This document shows, in pieces, positions 1 to 8,065 of a DNA stretch of 64,000 nt (its first letter is position 1; each line of letters opens with the position of its first letter). The stretch lies in contig CAIRAW010000001.1 in assembly GCA_903876735.1 (NCBI GenBank), positions 42,199 to 106,198 on the forward strand. Direction: 5' to 3'. This DNA is from an uncultured beta proteobacterium (GTDB lineage: Bacteria; Pseudomonadota; Gammaproteobacteria; Burkholderiales; Burkholderiaceae_C). Below the pieces are notes generated by a model. It made no database searches. It was not told where the DNA came from and saw only the letters and a list, made by a program, of their open reading frames with translations. A program made the position numbers and the translations under genes.

Positions 1-588
1 GGTGCCGGGAAGCAACGGGCCCACCGCGCGACCGTTGCGAAACAGCGACTCGCCGCCAACGCTGGAGGCGCCAAAACCGGCGCCGTGAAACGAATCCCAG
101 AAGCTTAGGGTCTTGAAGCGGCCGGTGGCCACACGCGCGAGCTTGATCGCCACTTCGACCGCATCCGAGCCGCCGGTTGTGAACAACACCTTGCCGGCGT
201 GTCCCGTCAGCGACTTGAAGCGCGCACCCAGCGCTTCGGCCAATTCGACCGCTCGCTCGCTGGCAAAACGGCGAGGCGCAAAGCTTAAGGACTCGAGTTG
301 TTGTTTGATCGCGACAAGTACATGCGGGTGCGCATAGCCCACGTGGTGCACATTGTTGCCATGAAAGTCCATGTAACGCCGGCCTGCCGTGTCCTCGATC
401 CAGATGCCCTCGGCCCGGGCAATCGCACTCAAACAAGGCGTGGAGACCGATTGGTGCAAGAAGGCTGCGCTGTCGCGCGCCAGCAAGGTGCGTGTTCTGT
501 CATCCAGGTGCTCAGCCTGCCACTGGCTGCGCTGCGGCGAACGGTTGACGTCGCCTTCGCTTTGTGAGGGTCCTGCCGTCTTGTTCAC
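1..588 (-). CDS. pbfA: Class-III PLP aminotransferase-fold enzyme, PbfA-like, C-terminus beyond the window
   Basis: Only the first 196 codons are visible; the frame is still open at the window edge. The product is the N-terminal part of a fold-type I class-III aminotransferase. Visible motifs are MDFHGNNVHHVGYAHPHV around residues 60-77 and the cofactor-phosphate loop TTGGSDAVEVAIKLARV near 140. In AEP clusters beside phnW, this family includes PbfA, which releases ammonia from (R)-1-hydroxy-2-aminoethylphosphonate to give phosphonoacetaldehyde. That assignment rests on the FHGNNVHHVGY motif and the neighbours; a true transaminase is the alternative. The start is GTG at 588, or GTG at 594 in the same frame, just after an in-frame stop at 613-615. 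The ribosome site is weak. It lies 24 nt downstream of phnR on the same strand and is probably co-transcribed with it. Confidence 0.72.
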   Translation of the reverse strand, partial: MNKTAGPSQSEGDVNRSPQRSQWQAEHLDDRTRTLLARDSAAFLHQSVSTPCLSAIARAEGIWIEDTAGRRYMDFHGNNVHHVGYAHPHVLVAIKQQLESLSFAPRRFASERAVELAEALGARFKSLTGHAGKVLFTTGGSDAVEVAIKLARVATGRFKTLSFWDSFHGAGFGASSVGGESLFRNGRAVGPLLPGT

Positions 589-612
589 ACGCACCCGCCA
601 GAGTTCAACAGG

Positions 613-1338
613 TCAGCGGCCGCTGCCAGCCAAGGCCGCTGCAGGCGCAGAATTGGCAACGGAGCGCTGGCGCAGGTCGTTGTCAATGGTGCGCTGCTTG
701 CTTTGCATCACGTGATCAAACATGGCCTGCCCGGCAGCCTGCGCGTCGCGCGAGGCGATGGCTTTGACGATCTGCTTGTGCTCGCTCAGGAAGGTACGCA
801 TCAGCACAGCGTCGGCCAGGTTCTGGCGCCGGAACAGCGAGAGCTCCTTGATCAGACGGCGGTAGGTGTCGGTCAGCTTGCGGTTGCCCACCATCTCGAC
901 CATGCGGTCGTGAAAGCGCAGGTTCAGCACATGGTACTGGCGCGCGTCCTGCACCTTGACGGCCTTTTCCATCTCCGCCACCAGCGCCTTGATTTCCTTC
1001 AACTGCTCGTCCGTGATGCAGGCGGCCAGCCGCTTGCCGACCCAGTCGTCCATCGCGGCGCGCAAATCGAAAATCTCAAGCGCCTCATCAATCGGGATAG
1101 CGCGCACAAAGACACCCCGGTTTTTTTCCGTGCGCACCAGACCGGCTTCATCAAGCATGCGAAAGGCCTCGCGCACCGGCCCGCGCGAGACGCCCATTTT
1201 TTCCGCCAGCGCCGCCTCATTGAGTTTCGATCCCGGTGCATAGTCGCCCACCAATATGGCGCGTTCAATTTCCTGCTGCACCACGGTGGTGAGTGAGCTG
1301 TTTTGCAACAAGGCAATGGTGGGGTGAAGCGCAGTCAT
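613..1338 (-). CDS. phnR: GntR/FCD-family regulator of phosphonate genes
   Basis: A 241-residue FadR/FCD-type GntR regulator. The N-terminal winged helix-turn-helix (about residues 15-80) includes LNEAALAEKMGVSRGPVREA and the wing VRTEKNRGVFV. The all-helical FCD domain follows, with candidate metal ligands in LRFHDRMVEM and SEHKQIVKAI. Burkholderiales phosphonate clusters encode a regulator of this class (PhnR, FCD type). The ATG at 1338 starts the protein just before the conserved DNA-binding domain; a TTG at 1380 would run into the promoter region, so I reject it. The gene is divergent from phnS, with the shared upstream region holding the candidate operators. It probably controls the importer, but the effector cannot be told from sequence. 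Confidence 0.82.
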   Translation of the reverse strand: MTALHPTIALLQNSSLTTVVQQEIERAILVGDYAPGSKLNEAALAEKMGVSRGPVREAFRMLDEAGLVRTEKNRGVFVRAIPIDEALEIFDLRAAMDDWVGKRLAACITDEQLKEIKALVAEMEKAVKVQDARQYHVLNLRFHDRMVEMVGNRKLTDTYRRLIKELSLFRRQNLADAVLMRTFLSEHKQIVKAIASRDAQAAGQAMFDHVMQSKQRTIDNDLRQRSVANSAPAAALAGSGR

Positions 1339-1353
1339 GTTTTTATTACAGCA

Positions 1354-1394
1354 CAAAAGGCTTTTGTTGACAATTTGCAAAACACAATTGACAA
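1354..1394. promoter_or_regulatory. Candidate PhnR operators: inverted repeat plus 21-bp-phased direct repeats
   Basis: An inverted repeat CAAAAG-G-CTTTTG spans 1354-1366. The heptamer TTGACAA occurs at 1367-1373 and again at 1388-1394, exactly 21 bp (two helical turns) apart. The second heptamer overlaps the -35 box of the phnS promoter. That placement suits a repressor that also controls its own divergent gene. Binding by PhnR is inference. Confidence 0.5.
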
Positions 1395-1416
1395 ACCGGA
1401 AAAGTAGGCGTTAAAT
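1388..1416 (+). promoter_or_regulatory. Sigma-70 promoter of the phnSTU operon
   Basis: TTGACA at 1388-1393 and TTAAAT at 1411-1416 are separated by exactly 17 bp, close to the sigma-70 consensus. Transcription would begin near 1423 and leave a leader of about 65 nt before the phnS start at 1488. Confidence 0.65.
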
Positions 1417-1487
1417 AAAAGCGCGTTTGTCATCACAATGTCATCGTCAGGTCACAGCATTGCCACTTTTACTTGAAGGAGTTCCAC

Positions 1488-2525
1488 GTGCGTTTGTCCA
1501 CTTTTTCCAAGTCCCTTGTCCTGACAGGTCTGTTGGCACTCGCCGCTGCAGCGTCCGCGCAAAAGACCCAGCTGCTGGTTTACACCGCACTGGAAACCGA
1601 CCAGCTCAAAGCCTATCAGGAGGGCTTCAACAAGTCTTACCCTGACATCGATATCAAATGGGTACGCGACTCCACCGGCGTCATCACCGCCAAGTTGCTG
1701 GCCGAAAAAGCCAACCCGCAGGCCGATGCCGTGATGGGTGTGGCCGCCTCCAGCCTGGCGCTGCTCGACAAGCAGGGCATGCTGATTCCCTACGCGCCGC
1801 TGAACCTGGACGCGATCATGAGCCAGTACCGCGACAAGAAGACGCCGCCGGCGTGGTTCGGCATGGACGTCTGGGGTGCGACGGTGTGCTTCAACACGGT
1901 CGAAGCGCAGAAGAAGAACCTTCCGAAACCCGAGACCTGGCAAGACCTGACCAAGCCCGTCTACAAGGGCCAGATCGTGATGCCAAACCCGGCCTCCAGC
2001 GGCACCGGCTACTTTGACGTCGTCGCCTGGCTGACGCTGTTTGGCGACAAGGACGGCAAGGGCGGTGGCTGGAAGTACATGGACGGCCTGCACGCCAACA
2101 TCGCGCAGTACACGCACTCGGGCTCCAAGCCCTGCAACATGGCTGCCAGTGGCGAGTTCGTGATGGGCATTTCCTTCGAATACCGCGGCAACACCAACAA
2201 GGCCAAGGGTGCACCGATTGATCTGATCTTCCCGAAAGAAGGTCTGGGCTGGGACCTGGAAGCCTTTGCCATCCACAAGGGCACCAAGAAACTTGACGCC
2301 GCCAAGAAACTGGCTGACTGGGCTTCAAGCAAGGACGCCATGCTGCTGTACGGCAAGAACTTCGCCATCACCGCGCAGCCGGGCGTAGCAGCACCGCTGG
2401 CCAATGTGCCCAAGGACTACGAAGCACGCCTGGTCAAGCTTGACTTCAACTACGCCGCCGAGCAGCGCGAGCGCATCCTTAAAGAGTGGACCGCCCGTTA
2501 CGACGGCAAAACCGAAAAGCGCTGA
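1488..2525 (+). CDS. phnS: AEP ABC transporter periplasmic binding protein
   Basis: A 345-residue extracellular solute-binding protein of the Fe/putrescine/AEP family. A cleavable signal peptide covers about residues 1-24 (hydrophobic LVLTGLLALAAAASAQ). The mature part opens with LLVYTALETDQLKAYQEGF and carries MPNPASSGTGYF, typical of iron- or AEP-type binding proteins. The GTG at 1488 is chosen because AAGGAG sits at 1476-1481, six bases upstream, and the signal peptide begins there; a TTG at 1473 has no such site. It is first in the importer operon, and phnW downstream supports AEP as the ligand over iron. No ligand residues were checked by structure. Confidence 0.85.
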   Translation: MRLSTFSKSLVLTGLLALAAAASAQKTQLLVYTALETDQLKAYQEGFNKSYPDIDIKWVRDSTGVITAKLLAEKANPQADAVMGVAASSLALLDKQGMLIPYAPLNLDAIMSQYRDKKTPPAWFGMDVWGATVCFNTVEAQKKNLPKPETWQDLTKPVYKGQIVMPNPASSGTGYFDVVAWLTLFGDKDGKGGGWKYMDGLHANIAQYTHSGSKPCNMAASGEFVMGISFEYRGNTNKAKGAPIDLIFPKEGLGWDLEAFAIHKGTKKLDAAKKLADWASSKDAMLLYGKNFAITAQPGVAAPLANVPKDYEARLVKLDFNYAAEQRERILKEWTARYDGKTEKR

Positions 2526-2542
2526 TCGCTGTCACAACCCAT

Positions 2543-2573
2543 GGGCCGCCTGCCTGAAACACGCGGCCCTTTT
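2543..2573 (+). terminator. Hairpin plus U-run between phnS and phnT
   Basis: GGGCCGC (2543-2549) pairs with GCGGCCC (2563-2569) across a 13-nt loop and is followed by TTTT (2570-2573). It lies in the 59-nt gap after phnS. It may act as a leaky terminator or 3' stabiliser that yields more binding protein than ATPase and permease. Confidence 0.5.
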
Positions 2574-2584
2574 CATTGCTGCGC

Positions 2585-3640
2585 ATGAGTCAAGTTCCTT
2601 TCCTCGATCTGCGCCATATCCGCAAGGAATTTGGCAACTTCACAGCCTTGCAGGACATCGACCTGGAAATCCGCAAGGGTGAGTTTGTCTGCTTCCTCGG
2701 CCCCTCGGGCTGCGGCAAGACCACGCTCTTGCGCATCATCGCCGGGCTCGAAACCCAGAGCGCTGGCACGATTCTGCAGGGCGGCCGCGACATCTCGCTG
2801 CTGCCGCCGGCATTGCGCGACTACGGCATCGTGTTCCAGAGTTACGCCCTGTTTCCGAACCTGAGCGTGGCTGACAACGTTGCCTACGGCCTGGTCAACC
2901 GCAAGACGCCGCGCAACGAAATCAAACAGCGCGTGACCGAACTGCTCAAGCTGGTCGGGCTGCCCAACAGCGACGCCAAATTCCCGGGCCAACTCTCGGG
3001 TGGACAGCAGCAGCGCATTGCGCTGGCACGCGCACTGGCCACTTCGCCGGGGCTGCTGCTGCTCGACGAGCCACTCTCCGCACTTGATGCGCTCGAGCGC
3101 ATCCGCTTGCGCCAGGAAATCCGCACCCTGCAACAAAAGCTCGGCGTCACCACCATCATGGTGACGCACGACCAGGAAGAGGCGCTGAGCGTGGCCGATC
3201 GCATCGTGGTCATGAACCACGGCGTGATCGAACAGGTCGGCACGCCGATGGACATTTACCGTGAACCGGCTTCGCCCTTCGTGGCCGACTTTGTCGGCAA
3301 GATCAATGTGCTGCCGGCGCGCCTGGAACAGGGCATGCTGCGCTTTGGCAGCATGTGCCTGCCCTGCGCTGGCGAGGACCGCGAAGTGGCGCGCGTCTAC
3401 CTGCGCCCGGAAGATGTGCTGGCGCGCCCCATCGAGCCGGGCGACGCCCATGTGTTTGAGGCCTGCATCGACAAGATCGAATTCCTGGGGTCCTACTGCC
3501 ACGTCCATGTGCTGTCGCCAGCACTGGGGACGCAAAAGCTCATGGTTTACCTGTCGCTCAATTTCCTGGCCGAGCAATCGCTGCAGGTCGGCTCGACGAT
3601 CAAGCTCAAGTTGTTGCCCGAACGCATCAAGGTTTTCTGA
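2585..3640 (+). CDS. phnT: AEP ABC transporter ATP-binding protein
   Basis: A 351-residue ABC ATPase that powers the importer on the cytoplasmic side. It shows Walker A GPSGCGKTT at about residues 39-47, signature LSGGQQQRIALARAL near 137, and Walker B LLLLDEPLSALDALERIRLR near 158. A His-loop TIMVTHDQEEAL follows, then a C-terminal TOBE-like extension with VYLRPEDVLARP. Length and order match PotA/FbpC-type subunits. The ATG at 2585 precedes the first beta strand; no good ribosome site is seen, so the hairpin upstream may influence translation. The stop overlaps the permease start (TGATG), implying coupling. Confidence 0.88.
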   Translation: MSQVPFLDLRHIRKEFGNFTALQDIDLEIRKGEFVCFLGPSGCGKTTLLRIIAGLETQSAGTILQGGRDISLLPPALRDYGIVFQSYALFPNLSVADNVAYGLVNRKTPRNEIKQRVTELLKLVGLPNSDAKFPGQLSGGQQQRIALARALATSPGLLLLDEPLSALDALERIRLRQEIRTLQQKLGVTTIMVTHDQEEALSVADRIVVMNHGVIEQVGTPMDIYREPASPFVADFVGKINVLPARLEQGMLRFGSMCLPCAGEDREVARVYLRPEDVLARPIEPGDAHVFEACIDKIEFLGSYCHVHVLSPALGTQKLMVYLSLNFLAEQSLQVGSTIKLKLLPERIKVF

Positions 3641-5361
3641 TGGGCGCCATCCTGTCCACCCCTGTGACCGTGCGCGCTGTAAAGCTCCGGCAGCACTGGA
3701 CCGATCGCCTGGCGCAGGCGATTCTGGCCCTGATTGCACTGGCGCTGCTGGCTTTTCTGGCAGGGCCCTTGCTGGCCATTCTTATGCAGGCGCTGCAGGG
3801 CAAACAGGAAGAATTCGTCTGGTTCGACAACTTCATCTCCTACGCCAGGACGCCGGCCCTGCTCGGCAGCGTCTGGAACAGTGTCTGGGTCTCGTCTCTG
3901 GTGACGCTGATCGTGTTGCCGCTGGCCTTTACCTTTGCCTATGCGCTGACACGCTCCTGCATGCCGTTCAAGTCGCTGTTTCGCGGCATTACGCTGATCC
4001 CGCTTCTGGCGCCCTCGCTGCTGTCGGCCATCTCCCTGATCTACTGGTTCGGCAACCAGGGCCTGCTCAAGAGCTGGATGCAGGGCATCGGCATCGACCA
4101 GATCTACGGCGCACCGGGCATCGTGCTGGCCGAGTGTCTCTCAGTCTTTCCGCACACGCTGATGATTCTGGTGACAGCGCTGAGCCTGTCAGACGCGCGC
4201 CTGTACGAAGCGGCCGACGCCATGGGAACGACGGCACTGCGCAAGTTCTTCACCATCACCCTGCCGGGCGCCAAGTACGGCCTGATCTCGGCCGCGCTGG
4301 TGACCTTCACGCTGGTCATGACCGACTTCGGTATCCCTAAAGTGATCGGTGGCAACTTCAATGTGCTGGCCACCGATGTCTTCAAACTGGTGATTGGCCA
4401 GCAGGACTTCTCCAGGGGCGCGGTCGTGGCCATTCTGCTGCTTGCACCCGCCGTGCTGAGCTTTGGTGTTGACAACTACGTCAGCCGACGCCAGACCGCG
4501 ATGCTGACGGCGCGCGCCGTGCCCTATTTACCCAAACCATCAAAGGGCTATGACCGGCTCATGACGCTGTACTGCATGGCGATTGCGGCGCTGGTGCTGG
4601 CGATGCTGGGCATGGCGGTGTTTGCTTCCTTCGCCTCCTTCTGGCCCTACAACCTGACCCCTAGCCTGCGCCACTACGCCATGGGTCTGCTCGACGCGGA
4701 AGTGGGCGAGGCCTTTTTCAACAGCCTGAAGATGGCCGCCGGCACCGCCGTTTTCGGCACGCTGCTGGTGTTCTGCGGCGCCTACCTGCTGGAAAAAACC
4801 AAGGGCATGGACTCTCTGCGCTCACTGGTGCGCCTGCTGGCCGTGCTGCCGATGGCGGTGCCGGGCCTGGTATTGGGCCTGGGCTACATCTTCTTCTTCA
4901 ACGACCCCGCCAACCCGCTCGGTGGCCTGTACCACACGCTAACGCTGCTAACGCTGTGCACCATCGTGCACTTCTACACCACCGGCCACCTGACCGCAGT
5001 CACCGCGCTCAAAAGCCTGGACAGCGAATTCGAAGCCGTCAGCGCCTCGCTCAAGGTGCCGTTCTACAAGACCTTCTGGCGCGTCACACTGCCACTGTGC
5101 GCGCCGGCGCTGATCGACATGGCGCGCTACTTCTTCATCAACGCCATGACGACGATCTCGGCTGTGGTCTTTCTCTACTCGCCCGAGACCAAGGTGGCCT
5201 CGATTGCGATCCTGAATCTGGACGAAGCCGGCGAGATCGGCGCCGCCGCCGCGATGGCAGTTCTGATCGCCCTGTCGTCCACCGTTGCCACGTTGCTCTT
5301 CATGGTGCTGGCGCGATGGAGCAACAAGCACACGCAGGCATGGAGAACCAACGGGCGGTAA
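3640..5361 (+). CDS. phnU: AEP ABC transporter permease with two fused transmembrane domains
   Basis: A 573-residue inner-membrane permease made of two MetI-like halves in one chain, so it can form the whole channel without a partner. Each half has its ATPase-coupling loop: EAADAMGTTALRKFFTITLP at about residues 190-209, and EAVSASLKVPFYKTFWRVTLP at about 465-485 (one A of the usual EAA lost). Around ten or more hydrophobic segments are apparent. The double-permease layout is typical of FbpB and of the PhnU/PhnV-type AEP systems. The start overlaps the phnT stop. After its end come 162 nt holding a repeat element and the phnW ribosome site. Confidence 0.85.
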   Translation: MGAILSTPVTVRAVKLRQHWTDRLAQAILALIALALLAFLAGPLLAILMQALQGKQEEFVWFDNFISYARTPALLGSVWNSVWVSSLVTLIVLPLAFTFAYALTRSCMPFKSLFRGITLIPLLAPSLLSAISLIYWFGNQGLLKSWMQGIGIDQIYGAPGIVLAECLSVFPHTLMILVTALSLSDARLYEAADAMGTTALRKFFTITLPGAKYGLISAALVTFTLVMTDFGIPKVIGGNFNVLATDVFKLVIGQQDFSRGAVVAILLLAPAVLSFGVDNYVSRRQTAMLTARAVPYLPKPSKGYDRLMTLYCMAIAALVLAMLGMAVFASFASFWPYNLTPSLRHYAMGLLDAEVGEAFFNSLKMAAGTAVFGTLLVFCGAYLLEKTKGMDSLRSLVRLLAVLPMAVPGLVLGLGYIFFFNDPANPLGGLYHTLTLLTLCTIVHFYTTGHLTAVTALKSLDSEFEAVSASLKVPFYKTFWRVTLPLCAPALIDMARYFFINAMTTISAVVFLYSPETKVASIAILNLDEAGEIGAAAAMAVLIALSSTVATLLFMVLARWSNKHTQAWRTNGR

Positions 5362-5370
5362 AAAGATGTT

Positions 5371-5477
5371 TGTCATGCCGAACCACTCTTGTCATGCCGT
5401 CCCCGGATGTCATCCCGGGCTTGACCCGGGATCCATGCCACGCAGACCCTGGATTGCGGGTCAAGCCCGCAATGACA
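5371..5477. repeat. REP-like element, copy A (paired inverted hairpins)
   Basis: Partial units starting TGTCATGCCG at 5371 and TGTCATGCCG near 5390 are followed by two full hairpins. One is CCCGGGCTTGACCCGGG at about 5413-5430; the other is ATTGCGGGTCAAGCCCGCAAT at about 5453-5473, ending in ATGACA at 5477. The second is an inverted copy of the first in which CC/GG stem pairs have become TG/CA. Related copies lie at 11385-11470 and 47387-47471. It sits between phnU and phnW and could stabilise or terminate the mRNA. Confidence 0.85.
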
Positions 5478-5523
5478 ATTCAACAAAGACATTTGTAAAT
5501 TCAATCCGAACAAGGAGACCCTC

Positions 5524-6639
5524 ATGGACCGCGACAAAATCCTGCTGACCCCCGGGCCGCTGACCACCACCTTGCGCACCAAGCTGGCGATGCTGCGCGA
5601 CTGGGGCTCCTGGGACGCCGATTTCAACGCTGTCACCGCCAGCGTGCGTAACAGCTTGCTGGGCGTGATCCACGGCCACGCCAGCCATGTGGTGGTTCCC
5701 CTGCAGGGCAGCGGCACCTTCAGCGTCGAGGCCTCGGTTGCCACCCTGGTGCCGCGCGACGGCCATGTGCTGGTGCTCGACAACGGCGCCTACTGCAAAC
5801 GCGCCGCCAAACTGACGAGCATGATGGGCCGGCGCGTCAGCGTGCTGGGCTGCGACGAAGCGGCCCAGGTCGACCCGGTCGCTCTGGCTCAGCAACTCAA
5901 GACAGACGCCTCGATCACGCACGTGATCCTGATCCACTGCGAAACCGGGGCCGGCGTGCTCAATCCGCTGCAGGCCGTCGCCGACGTCTGCGCCGCGCAC
6001 GACAAGGGCCTGATCGTCGACGCCATGAGCTCATTTGGCGCACTCGAGATCGACGCGCGCAAGACGCGCTTTGACGCGCTGATTGCCGCCAGCGGCAAGT
6101 GCCTCGAAGGCGTGCCCGGCATGGGCTTTGTCTTCATCCGCAAAGCCGTGCTGGATGCCTGCGCCGGGCGCAGCCAATCGCTCGCCATGGACCTGCACGA
6201 CCAGTACGTCTACATGGAAAAGACCACGCAGTGGCGCTTCACGCCGCCGACCCACGTCGTCGTGGCCCTGCACGAAGCGATCGCGCAATTCGAGGCCGAG
6301 GGCGGGCAAAGCGCGCGTCTGGCACGCTACACCGCCAACTACCAGACCCTGATTGCCGGCATGGCGCGCCTGGGCTTCAAGCCCTTCCTCAACCCCGCCA
6401 TTCAGGCCCCGATCATCGTCACCTTTCACGCGCCGGCGCATCCCAACTACGACTTCAAAACCTTTTACGCCGCTGCGCGCGCACGCGGCTTTATCCTCTA
6501 TCCCGGTAAACTGACGCAGATCGAGACCTTCCGCGTCGGCTGCATCGGCGCGATCGGCCCGGACGAAATCGAACAGGCGGTGCATGCCATGGGCCTGGCG
6601 CTGAAGGACATGGGTATTGCCTCGGCAATGCCGGCCTGA
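5524..6639 (+). CDS. phnW: 2-aminoethylphosphonate--pyruvate transaminase
   Basis: A 371-residue class-V fold-type I PLP aminotransferase. It moves the amino group of AEP to pyruvate, giving phosphonoacetaldehyde and alanine. It begins with [25 protein letters not shown], the PhnW hallmark, and has [11 protein letters not shown] for phosphate binding. [11 protein letters not shown] follows, then [13 protein letters not shown] with the PLP aspartate, and the Schiff-base lysine in [12 protein letters not shown] near residue 192. AAGGAG lies just upstream of the ATG. No phosphonatase (phnX) or phosphonoacetate hydrolase (phnA) is in the window, so the fate of the aldehyde depends on genes outside it or on the dehydrogenases below. 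Confidence 0.92.
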   Translation: MDRDKILLTPGPLTTTLRTKLAMLRDWGSWDADFNAVTASVRNSLLGVIHGHASHVVVPLQGSGTFSVEASVATLVPRDGHVLVLDNGAYCKRAAKLTSMMGRRVSVLGCDEAAQVDPVALAQQLKTDASITHVILIHCETGAGVLNPLQAVADVCAAHDKGLIVDAMSSFGALEIDARKTRFDALIAASGKCLEGVPGMGFVFIRKAVLDACAGRSQSLAMDLHDQYVYMEKTTQWRFTPPTHVVVALHEAIAQFEAEGGQSARLARYTANYQTLIAGMARLGFKPFLNPAIQAPIIVTFHAPAHPNYDFKTFYAAARARGFILYPGKLTQIETFRVGCIGAIGPDEIEQAVHAMGLALKDMGIASAMPA

Positions 6640-6665
6640 GAGGCAACGAAAACGAGGAGAGCGAC

Positions 6666-8054
6666 GTGGCAAGCAAATCAAAACCGGCAGGCAATCTGCA
6701 CCCGGCCGTGCTGGCGGTCCAGCGCTCGATAGCGCCCAAGGTCAAGGTGGCGGTGAGCGACATCGACGGTGTGCTGCGCGGCAAGTACCTGCACCGCGAC
6801 AAGTTCCTCGGCGCGGCCGAGTCCTACCCGGGCGGGGGCTTCGGCTTTTGCGACGTGGTCTTGGGCTGGGACATGATGGACGTCACCTACGACAACACCA
6901 CGGCCACCGGCTGGCAGCACGGTTTTCCCGACGCGCTGGCACGCATCGACTTCAACACCGCGCGCCACGTGCCCTGGGATGGCGATGTTCCCTTCTTCCT
7001 CGGCGAGTTCGTCAACGCCGACGGCACGCCGCACGCCCAGTGCCCGCGCCAGACCTTGAGGCGCGTCTTGAAGCGCGCCGAGAAGATGGGCTTTCAGGTC
7101 ATGACCGGCATGGAGTTTGAATGGTTCAACTTCCTGGAAACACCGCAAAGCTGGGCCGCCAAACAAGGCGTTGGCCCCGAACAGCTCACACCCGGCATGT
7201 TTGGCTACTCGCTGCTGCGCATGAACCAGAACCGCGAGTTCTTCAATGCCATCATGGACGAGATGCTTGCCTTTGGCGTGCCGGTTGAAGGCCTGCACAC
7301 CGAGACCGGCCCCGGCGTTTACGAGGCCGCGATCGGTTTCAGCGAAGCGCTGGAGCAGGCCGACCGCGCCATCCTGTTCAAGACCGGCACCAAGGAAATC
7401 GGCGCCGGCTTTGGCATCATGCCCAGCTTCATGGCCAAGCCGAACCAGAAGCTGCCAGGCTGCAGCGGCCACATCCACCAAAGCCTGTCGGACGGCAAGA
7501 CCAACCTGTTCTATGACGCGAAGAATCCGCGCAAGATGAGCAAGCTGTTCGAGAGCTACCTGGCCGGGCAGGTGGCCTGCATGATGGACTTCGCGCCCAT
7601 GATCTGGCCCACCATCAACAGCTACAAACGCCTGGTCGACGGTTTCTGGGCGCCGGTGAAACCGACCTGGGGCATGGACAACCGCACCGCGAGTTTTCGC
7701 GTCATTGCCGGCAGCCCCAAAGCCACGCGACTGGAGACACGCTGCCCCGGCGCCGACGTCAATCCCTATCTGGCGATGGCAGCCGTGATTGCCGCCGGTC
7801 TGGACGGCATTGAGAAAGGCCTGAAGCTCACCACGCCACCGATCACCGGCACCAATGTCGGCGCCGAGAACATCGCACGCGCACCGCGCACCCTGATCGA
7901 GACCACGCGCATTTTCGAAAAGTCTGCCATCGCACGCGACTGGCTGGGCGACGGCTTTGTCGACCACTTTGCCGCCACCCGTGACTGGGAATGGCGCCAG
8001 TGGCTCGACGGCGTGACCGACTGGGAACTCAAACGCTATTTTGAAATCATCTGA
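6666..8054 (+). CDS. Glutamine-synthetase-like gamma-glutamyl-amine ligase
   Basis: A 462-residue member of the glutamine synthetase superfamily of the PuuA/GlnA3/GlnA4/IpuC kind, which uses ATP to join glutamate to an amine instead of to ammonia. It has VAVSDIDGVLRGKYL at the N-terminus, MEFEWFNFLE, HTETGPGVYEAAI, the ATP/glutamate loop GCSGHIHQSL, and ETRCPGADVNPYLAMAAVIAAG. The GTG at 6666 follows GAGGAG. No adenylylation tyrosine region typical of GlnA is evident. Downstream dehydrogenases and a PuuD-like hydrolase point to a glutamylated-amine pathway. The substrate is unknown; ethanolamine, another alkanolamine, or an aminophosphonate are the main options. Confidence 0.85.
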   Translation: MASKSKPAGNLHPAVLAVQRSIAPKVKVAVSDIDGVLRGKYLHRDKFLGAAESYPGGGFGFCDVVLGWDMMDVTYDNTTATGWQHGFPDALARIDFNTARHVPWDGDVPFFLGEFVNADGTPHAQCPRQTLRRVLKRAEKMGFQVMTGMEFEWFNFLETPQSWAAKQGVGPEQLTPGMFGYSLLRMNQNREFFNAIMDEMLAFGVPVEGLHTETGPGVYEAAIGFSEALEQADRAILFKTGTKEIGAGFGIMPSFMAKPNQKLPGCSGHIHQSLSDGKTNLFYDAKNPRKMSKLFESYLAGQVACMMDFAPMIWPTINSYKRLVDGFWAPVKPTWGMDNRTASFRVIAGSPKATRLETRCPGADVNPYLAMAAVIAAGLDGIEKGLKLTTPPITGTNVGAENIARAPRTLIETTRIFEKSAIARDWLGDGFVDHFAATRDWEWRQWLDGVTDWELKRYFEII

Positions 8055-8065
8055 AGAAGAACGCC

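Noticed and set aside
1339..1380. Longer phnR start at TTG 1380
   Set aside because: The extra 14 residues have no family likeness and would overlap the operator region; ATG 1338 fits better.
2573..3739. Long minus-strand open frame opposite phnT
   Set aside because: It has no recognisable motifs and is antisense to an ABC ATPase with all its motifs; such frames are common in GC-rich DNA.
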